From Cricetomys ansorgei (lineage: Eukaryota; Chordata; Mammalia; Rodentia; Nesomyidae): a stretch of 64,000 nt of DNA. Positions within the stretch are counted from its first letter, which is position 1; every line of letters begins with the position of its first letter. The notes beneath the pieces were generated by a model. It saw only the letters and a program-made list of their open reading frames with translations. It was not told where the DNA came from and ran no database searches. The DNA lies in the NCBI GenBank assembly GCA_026225945.1, contig JAMJFZ010000705.1, forward strand, positions 496,001 to 560,000, in the 5' to 3' direction. The position numbers were made by a program, and so were the translations under genes. Shown piece after piece: positions 1 through 11,040 of the stretch.

Positions 1-99
1 AGAAGGAAAGAACTGATTCTACATCGTTCTCTGACCTCCACACTCACACTATGGCATGTGTGTACACTCACACACACACACACACACATACACATATGC

Positions 100-357
100 A
101 CAACAATAATTAATTTTAAAAACAAAAAACATGTATTGGTAAACATGAGGAGAAATCCCTGCATACTATTGGTAAAAATACAAAATGGTATAGCTGCAAT
201 GGAATACAGCATAGAGGTTTCTAAAAGTATAAAAAGTAACAAGGCACGATGGTGCACTTCTAGAGGAATCAAGATCTTAGAGAAATATTAGCACTCCTAT
301 GTTCACTGAAGTACCATTTACAATAGCTAAGATACAGAAGCAACGATCCACAGATGA
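100..357 (+). mobile_element. L1 3' ORF2 fragment
   Basis: Degraded L1 ORF2 end: ATGGTATAGCTGCAATGGAA with GAGGTTTCTAAAAGT, then TACAATAGCTAAGATACAG and TCCACAGATGAA. It stops at the class II LTR at 358. Confidence 0.7.
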
Positions 358-675
358 AGGTGTTGCTCATCAAGGAAGACAGGGAAACATTTTCATAGCT
401 GCAGACCCTGCCAGACCTCAGCAGAGGGAACCACCTGTCATGGCAAGTACCATCCTGAACAGTGGAACACTGAACGTCTCATCTCAGGAGTTTTTATTGA
501 CACAGAAGCTCCTCAGGTGTTCTACTGATAGCACGTGCAGATCATGAGCAATCAAACATTCCCCACATAAATCCAACACCTGCAGAAAATACAAATGCCA
601 AGGCCTAGGAGGCCTTTTCCTAACAGTGCACAAAACAATTATTTTATACATAACTAAAAATAAATTTCCACAACA
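358..675 (-). repeat. Solo LTR of the same class II family
   Basis: Shares CCAGACCTCAGCAGAGGGAA, TTTTTATTGACACAGAAGCT and CACAAAACAATTATTTTATA with the LTRs at 43711 and 45445. It has no attached interior and lies between two L1 fragments. The outer border at about 358 is diverged. Confidence 0.8.
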
Positions 676-1640
676 AAGTAATCTGACAAAGGATTCATAT
701 CTAAAATATACAAAGAACTCAAAATCTAAATAGCAAGAAACCAAACAACCTAATCAATAATGAGATGGAGAATATTCAAAAGATGAAGTACAAATTGACA
801 ATGTATATATGAGAAAATGTTCAACTTCATTGGCTATCAAGGAACTTCAAATTAAAACTACATTGAGAGCTAGGAAGATAGGTCAGTGGTAGAGTGCTTG
901 CAAATGCTAGTAGGCTGTGGAGGAAAAAGGAACCCTTATATACTGCTTGTGAGAAATGTAAACTGGTATAGCCAATATGGAAGTTCCTCAAAAACTTAAA
1001 AATAGATCTACCATAGGACCTAGTTACCACTCCTAAATATTAGTCAACATATCACAGAGATCTACATCAATATTATAGAAGCAACATGGGTGTCCATTAA
1101 CAGAAGAATGAATAAAGAAAATGTAGCATGCATACACAGAATTTTATTCAGCCATAAAAAAAATTAAATTGTGGCCAGGCATAGTGGCACTTACCTTTAA
1201 TGCCAGCACTCAAAAGGCAGAAGCAGGAGGAATCTCTGTAAGTTCAAAGCGAGCCTGGTCTACACAGTGAGTTCTAGGCCAGCCAGGGTTACATAATGAG
1301 ACCATGTCCAAAAAAGGAAAAAAAAAGATAAATAAGAAAAAAAAAGAAAGAAAGAAAGAAAAAGTGAAATCATGTCATTTGCAAGAAAGCTGATACAACT
1401 GGAGATTATCTTATTAAGTCAAGCAAGTCAGTCTTAGAAAGACAAAAATTAATTTTCCTCTTATTTGTGGATCCCTTACTTTACATAGATACATAAAATC
1501 GTATATGTATAGATGACAATAGAAGTTTATATAAACAAAGAACACTAATGGGAGGGGGAGAGGTAAGAAAGGGGACGCTGTGGATCATGAATGGAATATG
1601 CTCATACATAGTTGTATGAAAATGTCCCTATAACATGCCT
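676..1640 (+). mobile_element. L1 3' end split by a B1
   Basis: L1 ORF2 end: AAGGATTCATATCTAAAATA, AATGTAAACTGGTATAGCC, ACAGAATTTTATTCAGCC. After the B1 at 1172-1340 the same L1 resumes with GAAATCATGTCATTTGCAAG and a degraded 3' UTR. Frames are broken. Confidence 0.75.
1172..1340 (+). mobile_element. B1 SINE
   Basis: GGCCAGGCATAGTGGCAC start, GCGAGCCTGGTCTACACAG core and an A-rich tail; inserted in the L1 at 676-1640. Confidence 0.85.
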
Positions 1641-1653
1641 AGGAGAGGTTAAG

Positions 1654-2325
1654 ATGACAGCTGTATTTATAACTCTGGAACCATGGGAGTATTACAGATT
1701 TCTGAAAGACTACTGTCCTGATGGAAAAGAACTTGGTGAATTCAGAACTACAACTGTCAGCATAGGTTCAATGGGTTTTAGTGAAGCTAGGAAATACCAC
1801 AGTGATTTGTGGAATTAAAGTAGAATTTGCAGCAGAACCAGCAGGTGCCCCTGATAGAGTTTATGTTGTCCCTAACATAAACCTGCCACTGCTGTGTTCA
1901 TGGAGATTTCTGGTTGAACTTCCTGGAGAAGAGACCCAAATGAAGAGCCAGTTCCTTGCAAGTATCATTGAAAATACACCGATAATTAAGAAAGAGGACT
2001 TAAACATTTCTCCAGGCAAGACTGCTTGGGTTCTATACTCTGACTTCATTTACCTAGACTACAATGGAAACATTCTGAATGCCTGCACCTTTTTAAAATG
2101 TACAGTTGCCTGAAGTTACTATAAATGAAGATACTGCCTTAGCAGAAGTTAAAGAAGAAAAGATATTTGATTGTAAGAACAAATCCAGGTACAACTCATT
2201 TTGCTGTGTTTGGTGACACTTTGCTGAGAGCTGACCCTCCTGGAGAGGAGGGACACCTGGCAACAGGTACCTGAACAGCAGTACTGGATGAGAAAGACAA
2301 GCTGTGTTGTCATCACAAACCAGGC
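1654..2325 (+). pseudogene. Exosc8: Processed pseudogene of exosome component 8 (RRP43)
   Basis: Conceptual translation in shifting frames follows the RNase PH-like exosome subunit EXOSC8 from its N-terminus: [20 protein letters not shown] and [13 protein letters not shown], then after a small deletion and frameshift [46 protein letters not shown] and [14 protein letters not shown] second break follows, then [15 protein letters not shown] and a garbled C-terminal part as far as KLCCHHKP. There are no introns although the parent is spliced, so this is a retrocopy. At least two frameshifts and several stops make it non-coding. The C-terminal part is lost or unrecognisable beyond 2325. An A-rich stretch at 2573-2600 may be the old poly(A) tail. 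Confidence 0.85.
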
Positions 2326-3177
2326 ATGTTCTTGCCATGCAGCTTTCAACATTTTGTAAATGAGAAATTATTGAGGGAGGTGCAACTGGAATGTGGGATG
2401 TTTTATTGTTTGGCTAATGTAAGTTTACTAGCTAGCTTCTTTGCTATTTCAAACTACTCAGTTTTAATGTTGTATATCATTATTAAACTTATGATGTATA
2501 TCACAGATCTTTCTAAGACTGACTTGCAGATCTTGAGACCACACCACTGATTTAGATGATACATTTTCTTTAAAAACCAACAAAAAACATATATAAAACA
2601 TATCATATGGGTAGGGTTAGAGTTAGGGTTTTACCTTTTAAAACAGTTAGTTCAAAATGGTTCTAAATGTGACCCATACAACCACATTTAGAGTGCTAAA
2701 CTTTAGAAACTAAAGAATCAAATCATCTAAAACTGAAGAAACCATCAGTGGGGGGAATGCCACCCCTCAAAGAAACACAAATCAGCCATCATACCAAACA
2801 TACACTGAACAAATATCACAAAGATTCTAGGCATCTGACGTCTTTGACACTGTTGTAGGTGAAAGGTCCATAATCAAACTCCATTTATCAACCCAGTCTT
2901 ATTCCTAAGGATCAAATATGCAAGATACCTACATAAAATACTTTTGTTCAGGTGAGAGATGATGCTTAAACTCAGGGTCTTGTGCATGCCAGTCAAACAA
3001 CTAAACTACAACCTCAGTCTGATGATACTCCCTCATTCTCATTATAACCTGTTATCTTTGTTCCCTCTTGTAGCTAAGCCTTGTTCTTTTTTTCTTTCTT
3101 TCTTTTATTATATTGGTTTTTTTTTCCTCTCCCTCTCCCTCTCCCTTACTCCTCCCTCTCCCACTTCCACTCTCTCT
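2326..3177. other. Gene-free stretch after the Exosc8 retrocopy
   Basis: AT-rich sequence with no frame of interest. It includes the possible retrocopy tail (2573-2600) and a short telomere-like motif at 2609-2632. Confidence 0.6.
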
Positions 3178-3330
3178 CTCTGAGACAGGGTTTCTCTGTG
3201 TAGCTATAGCCCTGGGTGTCCTAGAACTCACTCTGTAGACCAGCCTGGCCTTGAACTCAAAGAGAACTGCCTGCCTCTGCCTCCTAAGTGTTGAGAATAA
3301 AGGTATGCAACACCATCACCTGGCTAGTTC
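3178..3330 (-). mobile_element. B1 SINE, antisense
   Basis: CTGAGACAGGGTTTCTCTGT to GTATGCAACACCATCACCTGG, preceded by a (TC)-rich tail at 3125-3180. Confidence 0.85.
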
Positions 3331-3433
3331 TTCTATTTTTTTAATTAAAAAAAAAACTTTTTTCATACAATATATTTATATCATATTTTCCCCTCTCCCA
3401 AGTACTCCCAGATCCTACCCACCTTCCAACCCA

Positions 3434-3461
3434 TCTATATATATGTATATGTGTGTGTATA

Positions 3462-3513
<52 letters not shown>
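3434..3513. repeat. (TG)n/(TA)n microsatellite
   Basis: ATGTATATGTGTGTG-type sequence followed by about 15 TA units; alternating purine-pyrimidine throughout. Confidence 0.95.
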
Positions 3514-3515
<2 letters not shown>

Positions 3516-4511
3516 CCATAAATCAAAACAAAAAAATCAATAAGACAAAAATATACCAAAAACAAACAAAAAAACACAAAGCCCACCAAAAAAATTGAGT
3601 CCATTCGTGTTGACCTATGCATGGAACTTGCCCTAGAGTATGTTTGATATCCAGTGACACGCCATTGGGGAAAAAAATGATTTTTCCTTTTCCAGTAGGC
3701 ATCAATTACAAATAGCTTCTTGGTTAGGGGTGGGACTTTGTATCCAGTTTCCTTGCTCAGAGCTGTGACTTTGTCTGGTTGGAACCTATGCAGGTCTTGT
3801 GCATGCTGTCACTGTCTCTGTGAGTTTGTATGCACATTAATCCTGTTGTACCTGGAAGATGCTGTTTCCTAGGAGCCATCCACCACCTCTGGCTCTTACA
3901 ATCTTTCCACTACCTCTTCTGCATAAATCTGCTCTTCTTAACTTAGAATACTCAGCTAAGATCTGTTTTGGTTTTGTTACTGTGGCTACCAAAGGTTATT
4001 TCTAGCTATTTAAACAACTTTAATAATTCAATTAATAAATGAATTTGTTTACTGACAACAATTAGACATTGGAAGAAAAAAACAATTCTCTCAGACACTT
4101 ACCAAATAGAATCATCTAAATCAGACCAGAAAGAACACATTGAAAGGTTGAGAATACAGTAGGAGACAACAATAGCTCAGTGGAAAGCTGAAGCACTGAG
4201 CTCATTTTAGAAATTCTTGCCTAAGATATTTTTGAATGAAAAAAGTCTAAGTTGATTAAACTGTGGTTTCTTATCTCTAAACAATGTAAACTACACAAAA
4301 TACAGTCAGCCCTTAATACCTACAAATTTGCATCTGTGTATTCAAGGAGCTTTAAAATATTTGTAAAATGCCAGGTGCAGTGGAACAGGCTGTATGAGGC
4401 AGGAATTTCTAGATCAGCCTAAGCAACAGGAAGTTGTGTCATTTGTCAGAAAATGAATGCAACTACTTAATCGTATTAAGCAAATTAAGTCAGTCTCAAT
4501 AGACAAATATT

Positions 4512-4651
4512 GCAGGTATGGTGGCTCACAACTTTAATCCCAGCACTTAGGAAGCAGAGATAGGTGGATCTCTGTGATGTCAAGGCCAGCCTGGTCTACA
4601 GAGTGAGTTCCAAGACAGCCAGCGCTATGTAGAAAGACCCTGTCTCAAAAA

Positions 4652-4690
<39 letters not shown>
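4512..4690 (+). mobile_element. B1 SINE with (AAAT)n tail
   Basis: CAGGTATGGTGGCTCACAAC, AAGGCCAGCCTGGTCTACAG, then GTCTCAAAA followed by a clean (AAAT)n microsatellite at 4650-4690. Confidence 0.9.
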
Positions 4691-4873
4691 GCTAAAAGGA
4701 AAAAAACAAAATATGTAGGAGGATTATACAGATTATACACAAAACTCTGAATTTTTTATAAAGAGCTTGAGGATCTGAGGATTAGGGAGAACCCTGGAAC
4801 CAATCCTCCACCAAAGGAGTGCTGTACATAGAAGAGAAAAGTTGCTTGCAAAGGAAATCAAAGGTTAATAACT

Positions 4874-5047
4874 GCCAGCAGTGGTGGCACACGCTTTTAA
4901 TCCCAGCACTCTAGAGGCAGAGGCAGGCAGATCTTTGTGTGTTCAAGGCCAGCCTGGTCTACAGAGTGAGTTCTAGGATAGCCAGAGTTACAATAGAGAA
5001 ATGCTGTCTCAAAAACCCCCCAAAAAAAGAAAGAAAGAAAAGAAAAA
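4874..5047 (+). mobile_element. B1 SINE
   Basis: GCCAGCAGTGGTGGCACACG start, GGCCAGCCTGGTCTACAGAG core, the AGAGTTACAA variant and an A-rich tail. Confidence 0.9.
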
Positions 5048-6440
5048 GGTTAATAACCAAAAGGTAGTTAAATTTCTACACAAGGTATTTTTAACCTTTC
5101 CATTCTTAACAGATTCACTATCTATTTAGAGAATTAGTAAGCAAAATAGCATAAACAATTACACATCATAGTAAGTATTTTCATAGTAACAGAAAAACAT
5201 GTAACAGAAAAGCATGTGAATTTTCAAATAAGCAACAAAAATGTTCAAATCATTAAGTTTTTTAAGGGGCTAGAGGCATAGCTCATTTAGCAGAGTATAT
5301 GCTTAGCATGCCTAAAGCCCTGGGTTCAGTCTTTAGCACACACATAAAACCTAAATGTGATCAATTAAAAAACTAAGGACATTCCTGGTGATAATGCTGC
5401 TGTCTTTGTCGGCAATATGAATGCAACACGCAAGAGTAACTGGATTTTGATACATTCATTCAATAAACATTTAATAATAGCCAAGTGCTTTGCTAAGTAC
5501 CAAAAGATAAGAGCATGAACATGACATGCTTCTCTCCCTTAAGGAGTTTACAGTCATATTTACACAAGATATATGCTGATATACATCCTTCACTCAGCCA
5601 AGTTTTCAAAGTTGTAAGTCATCTTAAAATGACAATATCACACTCTAATTTTACAATTGATTAAAATATGGCATAAAGAAGTTAAGCTACCCAATACCAA
5701 AGTCACTAAAAGCAAACAAAGCCTTGAGTAGAATCAAGGCAACTACACTTTTTTTTGGCTGGAATCCCCACATCTCTTTGTCAAAAATTATTCAACAAAT
5801 ATTCATTGAGTGCCTGTTATCTGGCAGATGCTGGTCATCTTAATAAAAATATAAAAATTAATGAGGGAGCTAGAGAGATAGCTCAGTGGACAACGTGCTT
5901 GCTTTACAAACATGAAGACCTGAGTTTGACCCATGGAACCTATTTTTTTTTTAAAAAAGACAGATGTGATGGTATGCACTTGTAATTCCAGCACTGAGGA
6001 GGCAGATCCCTGGGGCCTGATGCCAAGTTCCAGGTCGGTGAGAGCCTTTGTTTCAAAAAGAAACAAAAGAAAGAAAAAGGAAGAAGAGAAAGAACAGGAG
6101 AATGGATAGTAGCTGAGAAATGACACCCAAAGTTGTCTCTAGATTCAAATGTAGACCATTAATTTCTACTAGACATGGCTGGTATTGAGTATAAACCATG
6201 ACTGTTTTCAAGGTTTTTTGTTTGTTTGTTCTGTTTTGTTTTGGGTTTTTTTGGCATATATTTTTAGCAGTTTTGTTATATAGCCTAAGTGGGCCTCAAA
6301 TTTACTATGTAGTTCAGGATACCCTTAAACTCACAATCCTCCTGTATCAGCCTCTGGAGTGTTGAGATTACAGGTATATGCCACCACATCCAGATTTATT
6401 TTCTGGATATTTTATGAAATAAACACTCATAACAGAAAAG
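5048..6440. other. Gene-free stretch with diverged repeats
   Basis: Holds an ID/B4-like segment near 5265-5345 (GGGGCTAGAGGCATAGCTCA), an old mammalian repeat near 5450-5600 (CATTCATTCAATAAACATTT), and SINE relics at 5865-6060 and 6200-6410. No coding exon seen. Confidence 0.5.
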
Positions 6441-6590
6441 GCCAGGCAGTGGTGGCACATGCCTTTAATCGCAGCACGTGGAGAGGGGGAAGGAAGATCA
6501 CTGCGAGTTCGAGGCCAACCTGGTCTACAGAGTGAATTCCAGGACAGCTAGAGCTACACAGAGAAACACTGTGTCTCAAAAAAAAAAAGA
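6441..6590 (+). mobile_element. B1 SINE
   Basis: GCCAGGCAGTGGTGGCACAT to GTGTCTCAAAAAAAAAA, near consensus. Confidence 0.9.
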
Positions 6591-6712
6591 TAAACTTGGA
6601 TACTATAATGAATCACGAGGACATTTATATAACAACAAATATAAAAATGTTAAAATACAAAGAAAGGAGAATAAGAATTTATCCTCAAAGTAACCATAAG
6701 AAAAGGTGTTAT

Positions 6713-6900
6713 GGGGCTGGAGAAATGGCTCAGCGGTTAAAAGCACTGGCTGCTCTTCCAGAGGACCTGGAGTTCAATTCCCAGCACCCACATGGCAGCT
6801 CACAACTGTCTGTAACTCCAATTCCAGGAGATCTGACATCCTCATACAGGCATACAATATCAATATACATGAAGTGCAAATAAATTTATTTAAAGAAAGA
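6713..6900 (+). mobile_element. B2 SINE with target-site duplication
   Basis: tRNA-derived head GGGCTGGAGAAATGGCTCAG with an A box and a GAGTTCAATTC B box, then AATAAATTTATTTAAAG. The flank AAGAAAAGGTGTTATG (before 6713) recurs as AAGAAAGGTGTTATG (after 6896), a clear retrotransposition duplication. Confidence 0.92.
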
Positions 6901-7004
6901 AAGGTGTTATGAAGCTTGATAATGCCCTTTGTATGTTTGCTTGAGGCGTGGTCTCCTTATGCTGCCTAGGATGGCCTCAAACTAGCTTATCTTGCAGTAG
7001 TTGT

Positions 7005-7027
7005 TTTACATTTTTATTTATTTGTTT

Positions 7028-7061
<34 letters not shown>

Positions 7062-7200
7062 GCATGTCACTAATATGGAGGTCAGAAGACAATTTTCCAG
7101 AAATGGTTCTCTCCTTCCACCCTGTGGGTCCAAGGAATCAACTCAGGTCATCAGGATTGGTGGCAGGCATCTTTAGTGGCTAAGCCATTTCACCTGCCCT
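7005..7200 (-). mobile_element. B2 SINE, antisense, with (GT)n
   Basis: Ends GGCTAAGCCATTTCACCTGCCC (reverse of the B2 head). The (GT)n at 7028-7053 lies in its tail region. Confidence 0.8.
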
Positions 7201-8270
7201 TATAGTAATTCTTTAAATAATAAATAAATTTTAACTTTTTAAAGATATGCCTCTTTTTTTTTAACTTTTTAAAGATACACCCTGAGATTGAACGGCTTAT
7301 GCATGACAGGAGTTTTCTGGGAAAAGCATACAAAAAGCAGGATACACAGTGGTAAGTTGCACTGATACTACAGAAGCAAATGTACTCCTTCCGCAAATTC
7401 CTGCCCACCCCCCACCCCAGGCAGAATTCACTACCCTTATTCAGGCCTTCCAATTAGCACAAGAAAACATCTTAAACATCTACATCAACTTCAATAGGTT
7501 TCTAGTAGTATCTGCTCATCTACTTGCAATAATTTTTTAAATGTACTCTTAACATAGTATTTTTTCAGGTTAAACTGTAATTTTGTGTATCTTAAAATTC
7601 CTGAGAAAAGCTACAGATTATAACCAGAAAACAAGCTATGGGTTATGAATTCTGTTTCCTTACACTAGTTCATAAAAGGATCTAAATATCTAGTGTTTCT
7701 GGTACATAAATGAGAAAAGCTGGAGCAATAAATCCCCTAAAAGACAAATTTAAGAGACAAACCTGCATGTTTATCTCTGCAATGCTGGGCCTCCAGGCCA
7801 GGGCTTTACATGTAGAAGAAAAACACTCCAGCTCTTTTTTGGTTTGTTTTGTTTCTTGAGACAGAGGTACTTGAGGCATTTTTCCAGCCTCAGTCTTGCA
7901 AATGTTGGGATTATAAGCCAGGTGTGTGGTCGGCACCTGAACTCTGGAAACTGAGGTACAAGGATTGCAAATCTGAGGATATCCTGGGCTACACAAATTT
8001 CAAGTCTGCCTGAGACACTGAGTAAAAACTCTGTCTCAAGAAGCCAAAGTGAAGGGGACCTTAAATAATACAGAAAACAGTTTCACATTTCCTTGGTTAC
8101 CAGGCCAAGTTTAGTTACCTTTAAAGTCCATGAAGCAAGGGTCAAACAATGCCATCCATTTTTAAATTCTCTGGCTCCAGCCTATAGTACAAGAAAATAT
8201 TTTAACACTCTGGCCTTTGTTCTTTAATTTCTCAAAAGCACTTCTTTTCAGACAGTTTTTCCCACTACTT
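7201..8270. other. Gene-free stretch before the CpG block
   Basis: AT-rich, with a SINE-like segment at about 7850-8045. If the block at 8340 is the Tex11 promoter, this would be Tex11 intron 1. No coding exon was recognised. Confidence 0.4.
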
Positions 8271-8275
8271 ATTAC

Positions 8276-8345
8276 CTAAAAGTACAGGAAGACGGAAGGG
8301 GCCGGAAACCCAGGAGAAAGTAGTTAAGGGAGGGAGGCTTAGGCC
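8276..8345 (-). other. Putative untranslated first exon downstream of the CpG block
   Basis: Minus-strand sequence ending TACTTTTAG|GTAATAAGT, a good donor match with the last exon base at 8276, about 80-150 bases downstream of the CCAAT and GC boxes. The start is a guess from promoter spacing. Its gene would continue beyond position 1, so this is only a candidate first exon of Tex11. Confidence 0.35.
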
Positions 8346-8550
8346 GCCTCACAACGAAGAGGACATCCCAGAATCCCTCACTCCCCAAGGTTCGCGTCAG
8401 GCTGAGTCTCGCTCTGTGATTGGTCTGGCTGGCATGCATGCCCCGCCCTCGCTGTTCATCCCATCAGCCCTTTGTTCTTGGCTTCTTTCCTGCTCTTGCG
8501 TGCCCTTCCGCTAACGGTCGCTGGCGTATAGTCGGCGCTTTCTGTGGCAC
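8340..8550 (-). promoter_or_regulatory. CpG-rich promoter-like block, possibly Tex11 5' end
   Basis: A local cluster of CpGs in otherwise CpG-poor DNA. It contains a CCAAT box read on the minus strand (CCAATCA; ATTGG at 8419-8423 on +) and an Sp1-type GC box (CCCCGCCC at 8441-8448). CCAAT orientation and the donor downstream favour minus-strand transcription. In human the Tex11 5' end lies, as I recall, some 15-20 kb beyond the 3' end of Slc7a3 in the same orientation. This block lies 16 kb beyond it. The gene assignment is synteny-based inference; no Tex11 coding exon was recognised. Confidence 0.5.
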
Positions 8551-8750
8551 TGCCATTCACACTCTTCCAACCTCATCAAAATGACTGCCCTGGCCCTCTT
8601 TCCCCTGCCCACAAACTGCTCACTCCACAGGTCAAAAATATCGCCTCGGGCAGCTCTAAGAAGTTCTCGTCAAATACCGTTTCTTCTCACTAGTTTTAAA
8701 GCGCCCACCAGGGCTGCAGTTGCGAGGCCCTGGGTTCGGGCTCTGTAAAC

Positions 8751-8757
8751 CCCCCCC

Positions 8758-8792
<35 letters not shown>
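8751..8792. repeat. Poly(C) followed by (AC)n
   Basis: A run of C passes directly into about 15 AC units, 200 bp upstream of the CpG-rich block. Confidence 0.95.
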
Positions 8793-9528
8793 GATGAAAG
8801 AAACCATCCAACAAGACTGGAACACTTCCTGCCCACTCACTTGCTGCAATGCCAACCCCTGGGCCTCGAAAGTGCCCCACACACTCCTCCACAGAGCAAA
8901 ACTCCTCCCCGCTACGTCATCAAAGGCCACTCCCAATTGGCCTTTACCCTACGATGATCCTAAATCTTGGAATCAGTCTAGATTCTCCACACTGGATGAA
9001 ACCAGAATGAGACAAGGACTGTGATGTAAAGCCAGAAGTGCACTGCCATTCAAGGAAAGGACAGGTAGCCAGGATTACAGGAAGAGCAGGAATTCATACA
9101 TATGCGTACTACAAAGATAATTGATGGAAAATAGTGCTGCTCAGTGGTTCAAACTGGCAAGAAACCTGGGCACAGTAGCTACTACAAGTAGACTTGTAGT
9201 GCCAGCAGTCAAAGGCTGAAGCAAGAGAATCCCTTGATCCCAGGCATTCTGGATCAGCCTGGGAAGCGTAGCAAAATTCCAACAAATGAATTAGTGTCAA
9301 AATTCAGAAAAATAAGAACTTGAGCACTCCACTCAGGGTAGCACGTAGACTAACTACAGACCTTCATCTTTCCCTCTATTCCTCCGAATACAATCCCCAA
9401 TCTTATCCCCAGCACCGTGGCAGATCTCGCCTGTTGCTGCCTCTCTTCAATCTCTTCCCCCTCTTCCAGGAAACTAAGCAAATCCTGGTGGACCACCCTG
9501 CTTTTCATCCCCCTGTGGACCACTTCTA
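8793..9528. other. Gene-free stretch, no clear feature
   Basis: Mostly unique-looking, moderately GC-rich sequence, with a possible diverged SINE at 9150-9290. Nothing else supported. Confidence 0.4.
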
Positions 9529-9546
9529 TCTCTCTCTCTCTCTCTG

Positions 9547-9599
<53 letters not shown>

Positions 9600-9604
9600 A
9601 ACAC
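9529..9604. repeat. (TC)n(AC)n microsatellite
   Basis: About 55 bases of CT repeat with few interruptions, then AC units. Confidence 0.95.
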
Positions 9605-9789
9605 ACCCCCATCTCCATTCAGAAATGTCAGCTCCCAACACCAAAAAAAAAAAGTTTTACCAGGAATCCCTAGTGCCCACACATATAGCCACCACACTCT
9701 TCTAATTACCAGAGAGGGCAACAAAAACCAAGGCACAAAATAGTCACTCAACAAGCACAAGACCAGAGATCACCTAAAATTACAATCTT

Positions 9790-10394
9790 TCCAAACCCAG
9801 ATTCCAAGACGCCAGTGTAAACACACAATCAATAAGTCTACAGTAGAGCCCAGCAACCCTACCACAGCAGACCCTGAGTATTGCAACATAGCTGAAGACC
9901 TCAAAGGCTAGGCTTACAACCAAAAATATAAAAAGACACAGGCTAACAGAATGAATGCAAAAACAGGATCCATCCTTGTGTTGTATCAAAGAAACAAACC
10001 TTAACATCAAGGATATACATCGACTCAGAATAAAAGAATAGAAAAGATTTTCCAAGCAAATGAACCTTAGAAGCAAGCTGGCGTAGCTAGTTTAATATCT
10101 GACAAAATAGACTTCAAATTAAAACTAACCAGAAGAGATAGGGAAGGACACTACATACTTATCAAAGGAAAACTCCACCAAGAAAATACTGCAATTCTTG
10201 ACATCTTTGCCCTAAACACAAGGGTGCCCTTTTTTGTAAAAGAAACACTAATGTTGTGGGGTATTCACAAGAGAAGATTGCTCAGACACAGTTTTAAGCC
10301 AATTGAAAGTCTTTGTTAGCCAGCTAATGACTACACTGGGTATTTGAAATCCCAGTGTAGCCCTGAGCCTCTCTCGGGGTGAGCTTTTATGTAT

Positions 10395-10425
<31 letters not shown>

Positions 10426-11040
10426 TATTCTGGGTTGACACATTTCAGTTAACAAGAACAGTTAGCCAGAAGCGGAACTACAGAAGCTAAAAGGCAAGGT
10501 TAGTACATTTTAAGACTTTCCAAGAACTATGGACTTTGATGGATTAGGTGTTTGTTTTAGTTTTGGCAGACGGTGCTGTCTATGTGCTGAGTCTTACAGC
10601 CTGAATGGCATTTCCATCATGGAGTCAATTGTGCTAAGGGCTCATTACTGTGCCTTACTGTTCTGGAGCCCTGTTACAACTAATACAGCTTAAAACACAT
10701 ATTATCACTGCACTGATAGTGGGAGATTTCAATACCCAACTCTTGCCAAGAGACAGGTCATCCAGACAAAAACTACACAGAGAAATGTTGGAGCTAACTG
10801 ATAGTTATAAACCAAATACATCTAACAGATATTTACAGAACATTTCACCCAAACACAAAAGAGTATATCTTCTTCTCAATTCTGCATGAAACTTTTTCCA
10901 AAACTGACCACATACTCAATACAAGGCAAATGTCAATAGATACAAAAAATTGAAATAACACCCTGCATTATATCTGACCACTAAAGATTAAAGCTGGATA
11001 ACAACAACAGAAACCACTGCTGAAAACAACACCTACACAA
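9790..11040 (+). mobile_element. L1 ORF2 endonuclease segment, broken
   Basis: Encodes remnants of the L1 apurinic endonuclease region: DKIDFKLK, GHYILIKGK, and after the LTR insertion (10255-10678) VGDFNTQLLPRDRSSRQKL and NRYLQNISPKHKRVYLL. Stops and shifts are present and the reverse transcriptase region is missing. Confidence 0.8.
10255..10678 (-). repeat. Solo class I LTR inserted in an L1
   Basis: Same family as the LTR at 58018-58414. It is flanked by the direct repeat ACTAAT at 10247-10252 and 10679-10684 and splits the L1 endonuclease frame, so insertion followed by LTR-LTR recombination is clear. It carries an (AC)n run near 10395. Two extra bases (GT) lie between the left duplication and the TGTGGGG end. 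Confidence 0.85.

Noticed and set aside
6713..6790. tRNA-like A and B boxes in B2 and ID elements
   Set aside because: They belong to SINEs derived from tRNA; no cloverleaf or anticodon stem is preserved.
7682..7996. Possible minus-strand coding exon near 7770-7850 (CKALAWRPSIAEINMQ)
   Set aside because: I checked it as a Tex11 exon, but it matches nothing I recall of that protein and the neighbouring part is SINE-derived.
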